Shown here: piece after piece, positions 5,366 through 14,400 of the stretch
How positions within the stretch are numbered: position 1 is the stretch's first letter
How the letters are laid out: each line of letters starts with the position of its first letter
Assembly (NCBI GenBank): GCA_020026035.1
Contig: JAHHRC010000022.1
Location: 1 to 16,298, forward strand
Direction of reading: 5' to 3'
Source of the DNA: Erysipelotrichaceae bacterium
Lineage (GTDB): Bacteria > Bacillota_I > Bacilli_A > Erysipelotrichales > Erysipelotrichaceae
Length of the DNA: 16,298 nt
Translations under genes and position numbers: made by a program
The notes under the pieces: generated by a model
Told to the model about the DNA's origin: nothing
The model's input: only the letters and a program-made list of their open reading frames with translations
Database searches by the model: none

Positions 5366-5475
5366 GTTATCAAATACCAGAGACAGTAACTGCCAATTGG
5401 CTTAATATAGTTACCGAGGTAAAAGTTCATTTATAAACTTTTTAGCCCTCACTCTGTAAATTGTGAGGGTTTTAT
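5366..5475 (+). ncRNA. L10(L12) ribosomal protein leader
   Basis: The leader has the pattern of the Firmicutes L10 leader. An outer stem TACC (5375-5378) with GGTA (5418-5421) is separated by an asymmetric AGAGACA/CGA internal loop, kink-turn-like, from an inner stem GTAACT (5386-5391) with AGTTAC (5409-5414). A small GCCAATTGGC hairpin sits on top. An AAAAGTT/AACTTTT helix and a terminator hairpin follow. In the family, free L10-L12 complex binds the kink-turn element and lowers expression of the operon. The leader ends about 50 bases before the rplJ start. Confidence 0.85.
5446..5474 (+). terminator. Attenuator hairpin of the L10 leader
   Basis: A 7-bp stem CCCTCAC (5446-5452) with GTGAGGG (5463-5469) is followed by TTTTA. 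It sits inside the leader ahead of rplJ, so it should act as a conditional terminator. The preceding AAAAGTT/AACTTTT helix could take part in switching. Confidence 0.75.
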
Positions 5476-5521
5476 ATGATTTAGGTAGGCGATAACAAGA
5501 GAAAGGTTAAAGGTGAACGTT

Positions 5522-6076
5522 ATGAATCAGGCGGTATTAGAATCAAAAAAGAACGTCGTAACTGAAATTCAGACAAAAATGACCGAATCCAAATCAGTTG
5601 TTATTGCTGAATATCGTGGACTTACCGTTGAAGAAGTAACTGAACTTCGTCGTAAGCTTCGTGAAGAAAATGTAGAAATGAAAGTCTACAAGAACACACT
5701 AGCTCAACGTGCTGCTGAAGAAGCAGGGTTCGGTGAACTTAAGGACACATTAGTTGGACCAAACGCATTAGTATTTGGTGCAGACGAAACCGCAGCAAGC
5801 CGTGTTTTAGCGGAATTTGCTAAGAAGCATAAGGCACTTGTTCTCAAGAGTGGTATCGTTGAAGGTAAGGTTGTTGGAGTAGAAACAATCAAGGAACTTT
5901 CATCACTACCAAACAGAGAAGGAATGCTATCAATGCTATTATCTGTATTGAAGGCTCCAGTTGCTCAAGTTGCACGCGTAGTTAATGCTGTTGCAGAAAC
6001 AAAGGGTAACGAAAGCGCACCAGTTGAAGCAGAAGCTTCAGCTACAGAAGAAGCTGCAGAAGAAGCAGCAGCCTAA
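5522..6076 (+). CDS. rplJ: 50S ribosomal protein L10
   Basis: This 184-residue protein forms the base of the ribosomal stalk and carries the L7/L12 dimers. Conserved L10 segments are clear: SKSVVIAEYRGLTVEEVTEL, KVYKNTLAQRA, GPNALVFG and LPNREGMLSMLLSVLKAPV, with the L12-binding helix behind. It ends in an acidic, Ala/Glu-rich tail (TEEAAEEAAA) longer than in B. subtilis. ATG 5522 is chosen because AAAGGTG stands six bases before it; GTG 5513, in the same frame with AAAGG at 5502-5506, is possible and would add three residues. The gene lies under the L10 leader, and its product together with L12 is the expected repressor. It is 21 bases ahead of rplL. rplK and rplA, usual upstream neighbours, are absent here. 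Confidence 0.97.
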   Translation: MNQAVLESKKNVVTEIQTKMTESKSVVIAEYRGLTVEEVTELRRKLREENVEMKVYKNTLAQRAAEEAGFGELKDTLVGPNALVFGADETAASRVLAEFAKKHKALVLKSGIVEGKVVGVETIKELSSLPNREGMLSMLLSVLKAPVAQVARVVNAVAETKGNESAPVEAEASATEEAAEEAAA

Positions 6077-6097
6077 TGGCACAGGAGGAAAATTACC

Positions 6098-6466
6098 ATG
6101 GCAAAATTAACAAATGAAGAAATCCTCGCTTATCTTGAGGAAGCAACAATTTTAGAACTTAACGAACTAGTTAAGGCAATCGAAGAAAAGTTTGACGTTA
6201 CAGCAGCAGCTCCAGTTGCGGTTGCAGCAGCAGCTCCAGCAGAAGCTGAAGGTCCTAAGTCAGTAACAGTAGTTCTTTCAAGCTTCGGTGACAAGAAGGT
6301 AGCTGTAATCAAGGCTATCCGTGGAATCACAGGTCTAGGACTTGTTGAAGCTAAGAAACTTGTTGACTCAGTTCCAGCAGAAATCAAGAAGGATGTTCCA
6401 TCTGACGAAGCTGAAAAGATCAAAGCAGAACTTGTTGAAGCAGGTGCTACAGTTGAATTCAAGTAA
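6098..6466 (+). CDS. rplL: 50S ribosomal protein L7/L12
   Basis: This 122-residue stalk protein recruits translation GTPases to the ribosome. Residues 1-33 are the dimerisation domain that binds L10. About 35-52 is an Ala/Pro-rich flexible hinge, encoded by a repeated GCAGCAGCTCCAG stretch. Residues 53-122 are the C-terminal globular domain, with the KVAVIKAIRGITGLGLVEAK helix region that contacts elongation factors. A strong GGAGG precedes the ATG. The codons are those of a very highly expressed gene. It shares the L10 leader with rplJ, and a hairpin follows that may reduce read-through into the methyltransferase gene. Confidence 0.98.
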   Translation: MAKLTNEEILAYLEEATILELNELVKAIEEKFDVTAAAPVAVAAAAPAEAEGPKSVTVVLSSFGDKKVAVIKAIRGITGLGLVEAKKLVDSVPAEIKKDVPSDEAEKIKAELVEAGATVEFK

Positions 6467-6495
6467 TCTAAAAATTGCTTAATTTCACACCAAAC

Positions 6496-6522
6496 AAAGC
6501 CGGAGCATGTACTTCGGCTTTT
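6496..6522 (+). terminator. Hairpin between rplL and the methyltransferase gene, partial terminator
   Basis: A 10-bp stem with one G-U pair (6496-6505 AAAGCCGGAG with 6512-6521 CTTCGGCTTT) has a 6-base loop and ends in TTTTCG. The T-run is short, so it may be a leaky terminator or a processing site that sets the ratio of ribosomal protein to downstream expression. Confidence 0.65.
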
Positions 6523-6546
6523 CGACCCGGTACTAGAGGAGAGTTT

Positions 6547-7155
6547 ATGAAAAGTACACATTACTTTACAGATAATAGAGAGTTACCATCGAATCGGGTG
6601 GAACATTCATTCTACTTTAACGGGTTAAAGTTTACATTCATCACCGATGATGGCGTGTTTTCTAAGAACCAAGTGGACTACGGTTCCTTGGTTCTTCTAG
6701 AAGCACTGCTACAGGAAGATCTGAAGGGAAGCCTGTTAGATCTTGGTTGTGGTTATGGTACGTTAGGAGTAATTCTTGGTAGTAATGAACCACAGCTTGA
6801 TATCCATATGACGGATGTCAACCCGCGAGCAACGGAACTAGCACGCTTAAATGCGCAAAAGAACCATGTGCCTTGCAAGGTATATACCGGTGACCGGTTT
6901 GAAGGTATCTTCAAAACCTTTGATGTAATTATTACTAACCCACCAATTCGGGCGGGGAAACAAGTGATATACAACATGTTTGAAGAAGCATTCGAACATC
7001 TTGAAAATAACGGCAGCCTCTACGTCGTAATTCGGCGTAAGCAGGGTGCTGAAAGTGCAGTTAAAAAATTGAACATTGTGTTCGGTAACTGTGATGTCAT
7101 ACATAGAGATGCAGGTTACTGGGTTTTAAAGAGCAGTAAAAAATTGACAGATTGA
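6547..7155 (+). CDS. RsmC/YbxB-like class I SAM-dependent methyltransferase
   Basis: This 202-residue protein is a small-domain methyltransferase related to the catalytic half of RsmC (16S rRNA guanine N2 methylation). It starts at ATG 6547 with AGAGGAGAG just upstream; an upstream TTG in the same frame at 6475 has no ribosome site and would place the rplL-downstream hairpin inside the gene. Motif I is LLDLGCGYGTLG (63-74, SAM binding), the acidic end of strand 2 is MTDVNP (Asp90), and motif IV is NPPIRAG (131-137), the NPP(I/F) signature of N6/N2 base methyltransferases. The N-terminal part (THYFTDNREL, FTFITDDGVFSK) is the usual start of this family. In B. subtilis ybxB occupies the same place between rplL and rpoB. 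The exact nucleotide target is inferred from the family. Confidence 0.88.
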   Translation: MKSTHYFTDNRELPSNRVEHSFYFNGLKFTFITDDGVFSKNQVDYGSLVLLEALLQEDLKGSLLDLGCGYGTLGVILGSNEPQLDIHMTDVNPRATELARLNAQKNHVPCKVYTGDRFEGIFKTFDVIITNPPIRAGKQVIYNMFEEAFEHLENNGSLYVVIRRKQGAESAVKKLNIVFGNCDVIHRDAGYWVLKSSKKLTD

Positions 7156-7172
7156 CTGATTGATGATAGTAT
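7144..7172 (+). promoter_or_regulatory. Promoter of rpoBC
   Basis: A perfect TTGACA (7144-7149), inside the last codons of the methyltransferase gene, is followed after 17 bases by TAGTAT (7167-7172). Transcription would start near 7179, giving a leader of about 80 bases before rpoB. It would let rpoBC be set independently of the ribosomal protein genes. Confidence 0.5.
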
Positions 7173-7189
7173 CATATGTTGACAAAAAG

Positions 7190-7225
7190 GCCGAATAAAT
7201 ACAAGGGTATAAGGCCCTTTTCGGC
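7190..7225 (+). promoter_or_regulatory. Structured leader hairpin upstream of rpoB
   Basis: Two stacked stems are visible: GCCGAA (7190-7195) with TTCGGC (7220-7225), and inside it AAGGG (7203-7207) with CCCTT (7215-7219), with a 7-base bulge on the 5' side only. A competing helix, AAAAGG (7185-7190) with CCTTTT (7216-7221), is possible. No U-run follows directly, so this is not a plain terminator. It may be an RNase processing site or a control element. Confidence 0.5.
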
Positions 7226-7257
7226 GTTTCCAACAATACAGCGAAAGGATGGCGTAC

Positions 7258-10200
7258 ATGGAAAAGAATAAACAATACCACGTTGAGCAATATGGCAACA
7301 AATCTACCCGCCGTGACTATTCGAGGGTTTCTGCGGGACTGGATCTCCCTGATTTAACTGAGATTCAGACAGCATCCTTTAAATGGTTCCAAAAGGAAGG
7401 TCTAGAAGAAGTATTTAGCGATATTTTCCCTATTTACAACTATGCTGGTAATATTAAGCTAAACTACGTGAAGCTTGATCCAGCCGATGAAAAAGCATCG
7501 AACTTTGGGACACCTAAATATGACGTTGCAACTTCGTTAGAACGTGAAGTCAGCTATACAGCTCCACTCAACATTCGAATGGAACTTGAAATGGTTGACC
7601 AAGAATCTGGTGAAGTTATGACGAAGTGGGAAGACGTCTTCTATGGAGACTTCCCGTTGATGACACCTTCAGGTACATTTATTATCAATGGCGCAGAACG
7701 TGTTATCGTCTCACAAATCGTACGTTCCCCAGGAGCATACTTTGCAATTGACTCCGATATTAAAACAGGACGCGACACCTATAAATCTGAACTTATCCCA
7801 GGTCGTGGAACTTGGCTTGAGTTCATGTCAGATGATAAAAAAGCGGCTTTAGGCCGTGTTTTGAACGTATCTATTGATCGTAGAAGAAAAGTCTTCTCAA
7901 CAATTCTATTTAAGGCAATTGGTATGTCCTTGAACCTTGAAAAGAATGACTCCCCAATGGATACAACCGATATGAGTAAATTCCTTCGAGCACTTCAGTT
8001 CGATCTTTATCCGGATGTAATTGTCCCAGAAGATGAACGTGAGTTCTTGAATGACTATATGCTCTTATATACTTCTGTATTCGGTAACTACGAAGAAGTT
8101 AAGAATACATTAGTAGCAGATAAGACTCGTACAACAAACGATGCCTTACTATCTGTTTATGAAAACCAAAGAGCAGATGAAATTGCAACGATCGATGGTG
8201 CAATGAACTTGATTGACACAAGATTCTTTGACTACCAACGTTATGACTTACATAAAGCCGGTCGTTACAAGGTAAACAACAAACTATCGATCTTGAATCG
8301 TATGGAAAACCACATGCTAGTAGAGGACCTAATTGGTGCGGAAGGCAATGTAGTATTCGAAAAGAACAAGATCATGGATAAGAATGATCGTGCAGGATTA
8401 AGAGAAGAACTTAATAAGGGTATTCTATGTCGTGCATTACCATTCAACCATAGCTTCTCACATCCAGTAGTCGCAAAGGTAAGTACAGCTTGGACAAATG
8501 GTCTAGTTGGTCGTATCTTAGCGGACGATATCTTTGGAGATAGTGAAGACAATAGCTTCGAAAAGGGTATGGTACTAACTGCGAAGGACGTTGAACGTCT
8601 AGCAAAGTACTACACCGAAGTTGAAGTATATGGTGGCATTGTCGCAAATGAAGTAAAACTTACAAACGACAATGTAAAGGCAGTTCTTAACCTAGGTCCA
8701 AGACTTTACGCGCTTGGTCGTGTAGTGGATGAACAAGGTGATGTTTACAATCAAAAAGAAGAATTGATTGCAAATCGTTACATTCCAGATCTTCCACTTG
8801 GTCGTTTGACTGTCGCTGAACGTGAACAAATCACTCGTAAAGTAATGAAGGGTGAAGAAGTAAGCGTTTGGTTAGTTGGTGCAGCGGTACAAGAAATCAA
8901 GATTCTTGATGAAACTGGACACGTTGTAAAACTACTAGGTGTAGATCCATTCAATACAAAGCACACAATCACAATGAGTGATATGTATGCCCTATATAAC
9001 TACACATTAACAATGTTTGATGGTGTAGGTAGTGTGGATGACATCGATATGCTTGGTAACCGTCGTATTCGTACGGTTGGTGAATTGATTCAAAACCAAT
9101 TCCGTATCGGTCTTACACGTATGGAACGTATTGTTAAGGAAAGAATGTCTATTGCGGATGCGTCCACATTGACACCAAAGCAATTGACAAACATTCGTCC
9201 TTTAACAGCTGCAATTAAGGAATTCTTCTCAAGTTCGCAGTTGTCTCAGTTCATGGACCAACAAAACCCATTGGCTGAGCTTTCGAATAAGCGTCGTATT
9301 TCTGCATTAGGTCCAGGTGGTCTAACGCGTGAACGTGCCGGCTTCGAAGTACGTGATATCCACAACTCTCACTATGGTCGTATTTGTCCAATCGAAACTC
9401 CTGAAGGACCAAACATCGGGTTGATTTCGAACTTGACAACCTATGCCAAAGTAAATAAATACGGATTCATCGAAACGCCTTATCGTAAGGTTGTAAACGG
9501 TGTAATCTTAGATGAAATTCGTTATATGCCTGCCGATGAAGAAGCAGATCACATCATCGCCCAAGCCGAAGCACGTGAAATTCGTGACGGTAAGTTGATT
9601 CATGACCGTGTCGTTGCTCGTATCGGTGGGGAAACGGTGATGGTTGACCGTGATCAAGTTGACTACGTTGACGTATCACCTCGTCAGATTGTCTCGGTTG
9701 CGACTGCCTGTGTCCCATTCTTGGAAAACGATGACTGTACACGTGCCTTGATGGGTGCGAACATGCAGCGTCAGGCCGTTCCACTACTAAACCCACATTC
9801 ACCATTTGTAGGTACTGGTATGGAACACCGTATCGCAAGAGACTCTGGTTCTGCTTGTGTATCAAATCATGCAGGTACCGTTGTATACGTTGATGCAGTA
9901 CGTGTAATCGTTATGGATGATGCGGGTGTTGAACACGAATATCCACTAACAAAGTTCAGACGTTCCAATGCGTCAACATGCTTGAACCAAAGACCAATCG
10001 TTGAAGATGGTCAACGTGTTGAAGTTGGTGATATCCTAGCCGATGGTCCAGCGATGCAGGATGGAGAATTGGCTCTTGGTCAAAACGTTCTCATCGGATT
10101 TATGACATGGCATGGATACAACTACGAAGATGCGATTATCATGAATGAACGTATGGTGTCTGATGACGTTTATACTTCCATTCATATTGAAGAATACACA

Positions 10201-11445
10201 CTTGAATGTCGTGAAACAAAGCTTGGTCCAGAAGAAATCACAAGAGATATTCCTAACGTATCCGAAGCTAGCAAGCGTAACCTCAACCAAAGAGGTATCG
10301 TAAGTGTTGGTGCGGATGTTAAGGAAGGCGATATCCTTGTTGGTAAGGTAACGCCAAAGGGACAAAGCGAAGTAACTCCAGAAGAAAAGCTATTACTAGC
10401 AATCTTTGGTGAAAAGTCTCGTGAAGTACGTGACAACTCCCTAAAGGTGCCACATGGTGGTTCTGGTACAGTTCTTCGTGTTACTCCTCTAAAGCGTAAG
10501 GATCATCCAGAATTAGCACCAGGTGTTAACGAAGTAGTTAAGGTTTACGTTGTTCAAAAGAGAAAGATCTCAGAAGGTGACAAGATGGCCGGTCGTCACG
10601 GTAACAAGGGTGTCATTTCTAAGATTATGCCTCGTGAAGATATGCCATATATGCAAGATGGTACACCGCTTGATATTATGCTTAACCCATTCGGGGTGCC
10701 TTCACGTATGAACATCGGACAGGTACTTGAAATTCACTTAGGTATGGCTGCTCGTTCCTTAGGTTGTAAGTTTGCAACACCAGTATTCGATGGTGTAACA
10801 AACGAAGACTTAGCAGACATTATTGCTGAGGCAAATTGCTCGAAGGACGGTAAATACCTATTAACAGACGGAAGAACTGGTGAATCTTACGATGAACGTA
10901 TTTCCGTTGGTGTGATGTACATGATTAAGCTTGCCCACATGGTCGACGATAAGTTACATGCGCGTGCAACTGGTCCTTACTCACTCGTTACGCAACAGCC
11001 ACTTGGTGGTAAAGCACAAAACGGTGGACAGAGATTCGGGGAAATGGAAGTTTGGGCACTTGAAGCCTATGGTGCTTCCCATACACTACAAGAAATCTTG
11101 ACAGTGAAATCCGATGATATCATTGGTCGTACAAAGACTTATGAAGCTATCATCAAGGGTAATGACTTACCTGAACCTGGATTACCAGAATCCTTCCGTG
11201 TATTAGTACACGAATTACAAGCACTTGCAATTGACGTACAAATGCTTGATGAAGAAGGAAATGTCTTAGACTTCAAGAAGAGCGAAGCAGAAGAAGTTCG
11301 TGAAGAAGCTAGGAATGCAACACAAGAAGTTAAACCTGTAGAAGTAGACGCTGCGGTTGTTGAAGCTACAGTTATGGAAGAAGACATCCCTGAGGCAGCC
11401 ATTGTTGGATTTGATTCAGGCGACGCTTCAGAAGATATAGAATAG
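7258..11445 (+). CDS. rpoB: RNA polymerase beta subunit
   Basis: This encodes 1,395 residues, about 200 more than B. subtilis RpoB. ATG 7258 is preferred to ATG 7249, since AAAGGA (7244-7249) then stands eight bases upstream. Conserved regions run in order: GTFIINGAERVIVSQ, the fork/rifampicin region SSQLSQFMDQQNPL...KRRISALGPGG, SHYGRICPIETPEGPNIGL, NVLIGFMTWHGYNYEDAI, the KMAGRHGNKG active-site segment, and the C-terminal clamp GGQRFGEMEVWALEAYGA. Compared with the remembered B. subtilis protein there are extra residues at about 222-262 and about 130 extra between 372 and 594. A 60-residue acidic tail is also present. Asn677 stands where E. coli has His526, a position tied to rifampicin resistance. 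It shares the operon with rpoC, 14 bases downstream, and is preceded by its own promoter and a structured leader. Confidence 0.98.
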   Translation: MEKNKQYHVEQYGNKSTRRDYSRVSAGLDLPDLTEIQTASFKWFQKEGLEEVFSDIFPIYNYAGNIKLNYVKLDPADEKASNFGTPKYDVATSLEREVSYTAPLNIRMELEMVDQESGEVMTKWEDVFYGDFPLMTPSGTFIINGAERVIVSQIVRSPGAYFAIDSDIKTGRDTYKSELIPGRGTWLEFMSDDKKAALGRVLNVSIDRRRKVFSTILFKAIGMSLNLEKNDSPMDTTDMSKFLRALQFDLYPDVIVPEDEREFLNDYMLLYTSVFGNYEEVKNTLVADKTRTTNDALLSVYENQRADEIATIDGAMNLIDTRFFDYQRYDLHKAGRYKVNNKLSILNRMENHMLVEDLIGAEGNVVFEKNKIMDKNDRAGLREELNKGILCRALPFNHSFSHPVVAKVSTAWTNGLVGRILADDIFGDSEDNSFEKGMVLTAKDVERLAKYYTEVEVYGGIVANEVKLTNDNVKAVLNLGPRLYALGRVVDEQGDVYNQKEELIANRYIPDLPLGRLTVAEREQITRKVMKGEEVSVWLVGAAVQEIKILDETGHVVKLLGVDPFNTKHTITMSDMYALYNYTLTMFDGVGSVDDIDMLGNRRIRTVGELIQNQFRIGLTRMERIVKERMSIADASTLTPKQLTNIRPLTAAIKEFFSSSQLSQFMDQQNPLAELSNKRRISALGPGGLTRERAGFEVRDIHNSHYGRICPIETPEGPNIGLISNLTTYAKVNKYGFIETPYRKVVNGVILDEIRYMPADEEADHIIAQAEAREIRDGKLIHDRVVARIGGETVMVDRDQVDYVDVSPRQIVSVATACVPFLENDDCTRALMGANMQRQAVPLLNPHSPFVGTGMEHRIARDSGSACVSNHAGTVVYVDAVRVIVMDDAGVEHEYPLTKFRRSNASTCLNQRPIVEDGQRVEVGDILADGPAMQDGELALGQNVLIGFMTWHGYNYEDAIIMNERMVSDDVYTSIHIEEYTLECRETKLGPEEITRDIPNVSEASKRNLNQRGIVSVGADVKEGDILVGKVTPKGQSEVTPEEKLLLAIFGEKSREVRDNSLKVPHGGSGTVLRVTPLKRKDHPELAPGVNEVVKVYVVQKRKISEGDKMAGRHGNKGVISKIMPREDMPYMQDGTPLDIMLNPFGVPSRMNIGQVLEIHLGMAARSLGCKFATPVFDGVTNEDLADIIAEANCSKDGKYLLTDGRTGESYDERISVGVMYMIKLAHMVDDKLHARATGPYSLVTQQPLGGKAQNGGQRFGEMEVWALEAYGASHTLQEILTVKSDDIIGRTKTYEAIIKGNDLPEPGLPESFRVLVHELQALAIDVQMLDEEGNVLDFKKSEAEEVREEARNATQEVKPVEVDAAVVEATVMEEDIPEAAIVGFDSGDASEDIE

Positions 11446-11459
11446 GAGGATCCAGAACG

Positions 11460-14400
11460 ATGAACATTAATAAATTCAGTGCGATTAAAATCGGCCTGGC
11501 ATCACCTGAACGTATAAAGGAATGGTCTTATGGTGAGGTAAAGAAGCCTGAGACCATCAACTACCGTTCACAAAAACCGGAGAAAGATGGTTTATTCTGT
11601 CAAAGAATCTTCGGTCCAGTTAAGGATTGGGAATGTGAATGTGGAAAGTACAAGAAGATTCGTTACCAAGGGGTTGTATGTGACCGCTGTGGTGTCGAAA
11701 TTACTAAGGCAAGTGTTCGTAGAGAACGTCTAGGTCATATTGAACTAGCGGCTCCGGTAGCACATATTTGGTATCTTCGTGGAACTCCTGCTCGCATTGC
11801 GACATTGTTAAATGTCCCTGTAAAGCAAATCGAAGAAGTTGTTTACTTCGTTAGCTTTATCGTAACGGATCCTGGAGACACAAAGCTTGCTTACAAGCAA
11901 GTGCTTTCCGAAAATGAATTCCGTGAAAACACTGCTGTATACGGACCTGGTAGCTTCAAGGCTGCAACAGGTGCGGAAGCAGTTAAGACACTTCTTGAAC
12001 AAGTAGACCTTCAAAAGGAATACGAAGAAGTTTCAGCGGAACTTGAAAAGGCAAAGGGTGACAAGCGTAAGAAGTTAATCAAGCGTCTTGAAACAGTAGA
12101 AGCATTCCGTGGTTCTGACAACAAGCCAGAATGGATGATTCTTTCTGTATTACCTGTTATTCCACCAGATTTACGTCCAATGCTTCAATTGGATGGTGGA
12201 CGCTTTGCGACAAGTGACTTAAATGACTTGTACCGTCGTGTTATTACTCGTAATAACCGTCTTAAGAAGTTATTAGATCTAGGTACTCCAGCAATCATCG
12301 TTTCCAACGAAAAGCGTATGTTGCAAGAAGCTGTCGATGCGTTAATTGATAACGGTCGTCGTGGTGGTAAGGCAATTACAGGTGCTGGTAACCGTCCACT
12401 TAAGTCTCTTTCTCACTCGCTAAAGGGTAAGCAAGGACGTTTCCGTCAAAACTTGCTTGGTAAGCGTGTTGACTTCTCTGGTCGTTCGGTTATTGCCATC
12501 GGACCAGATCTACGTATGTCTCAATGTGGTCTTCCAAAGGAAATGGCAATTTCTCTTTACAAGCCATTTGTAATCAATGAACTTGTAGTTCAACAAATTG
12601 CTTCAAATCCAAAGACTGCAGAAAAGATGATTGAACACTTAGACCCACGTGTTTGGGCTGTAGTGGAAAAGGTTATTGAAGGACACCCAGTGTTCCTTAA
12701 CCGTGCCCCTACACTTCACCGTTTAGGTATTCAAGCATTCTTCCCAAAACTTGTTGAAGGACATGCAATCCGTGTCCATCCATTGGTATGTCCGGCCTTC
12801 AATGCCGACTTCGATGGTGACCAGATGGCGGTTCACCTTCCATTAAGTGAAATGTCAAGAGCCGAAACAGAAGTATTAATGCTTGGTTCAAACAACATCC
12901 TTGGTCCTAAGGATGGTCAGCCAATCGTTACTCCTGGTCAGGACTTAGTTCTTGGTAACTTCTACTTGAACATGGAAGCGACAAAACAAGAATTCCACAA
13001 TAAGGCTGATGCCTTAGATGCGCTAGGATTCCCAGTTGAAGCGATGAAGTGGAGAAACTTTGGGGATCATGAAGGTCATGTCTTCAAGGACGTAAATGAA
13101 GTATTAATGGCCTATCAGTGTGAAGAAGTTCACCTACATACACGTATTGCGATCCCAGGATATGCAGTAAACAAGGATGACTTCTCAGACGAACAAAACA
13201 ATAGTTACTTGTTAACATCTGTTGGTAAGATTATCTTCAACAATGTATTCCCAAGTGACTTCCCATATATCAACACAGTTGATAAACCAAGCAACTTGAA
13301 GAAGACTCCAATGGATGACTTCGTTCCAGTTGGTACAAATATCGTGGAAGAAATCGCTTCTCGTCCAGTTAAGGCTGAGTTCAAGAAGAAGGATTTAGGT
13401 AAGTTAATTGCCGCTGTCTTCGATAAGTACAACATCAATGGTACATCCGATATCTTGGATGCATTGAAGGATATGGGTTACCTCTATTCCACATTAGCAG
13501 GTATGACTGTTGCCTTGAGTGACATTCGTGTCGCACCAAAGAAACAAGAACTTCTTGCGATTGGTGAGGCTAAGGCTGCGAAGTTGAATGAACTACGTGA
13601 ACGTGGATTGTTAACAGACCAAGAATGGGAAGGTCACTTCTCTGAAGTTTGGGCAAATGTTAAGAATGCAGTCGGTGATAACTTAATGGAATCACTACCA
13701 CGTATGAACCCAATTAACATGATGGCCGTGTCTGGTGCCCGTGGTAATAAGAACCACTTTACACAGCTTGCTGGTATGCGTGGACTTATGAACCGTCCTA
13801 CACAGTCAAAATCAAAGAAGGAATTCCAACCTTCGATCATCGAAGTTCCAATTACTTCCTGTTTCCGTGAAGGTATGACCGTAGCAGAGTTCTTTATCTC
13901 AACTCACGGTGTACGTAAGGGTCTAACCGATACAGCCTTGAAGACTGCGGAATCTGGTTACTTGACAAGACGTCTTGTTGACGTTGCGCAAGAAGTAATC
14001 ATTGCGACAGAAGATTGTGGAACAGAACGTGAATACCATGTAACAGCTCTTGTTGAAAAGAACTCTACAGTGGTTGAAAAGTTCTTCGACCGTATCGCTG
14101 GTCGTTACTTACAACGTCCAGTCATGGATCCAGAAACTGGTGAAATGATTGCCGATGCGGATACATATGTAACAGATGAACTTGCAAAGCAAATCTGCGA
14201 TGCAGGTGTTGAAGAAGCATACATCCGTAATGTCTTCACTTGTGATTGCCAAAACGGTATCTGTTCGAAGTGTTATGGTAAAAACATGGCAACTGGTCGT
14301 CCAGTTGAAACTGGAGAAACAATCGGTGTTATGGCTGCCCAAGCGATTGGTGAACCTGGTACTCAGCTAACAATGCGTAACTTCCATACTGGTGGTGTAG

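Noticed and set aside
6202..6243. Short repeat GCAGCAGCTCCAG inside rplL
   Set aside because: It encodes the normal Ala/Pro-rich hinge of L7/L12 and is not a separate repeat element.
6475..6546. Longer methyltransferase start at TTG 6475
   Set aside because: No ribosome site, the extra residues do not match the family, and they would read through the rplL-downstream hairpin.
7179..7213. Second TTGACA (7179-7184) with TATAAG downstream as another rpoB promoter
   Set aside because: The spacing of 23 bases is too long, and the -10-like bases lie within the leader hairpin; the 7144-7172 pair is better.
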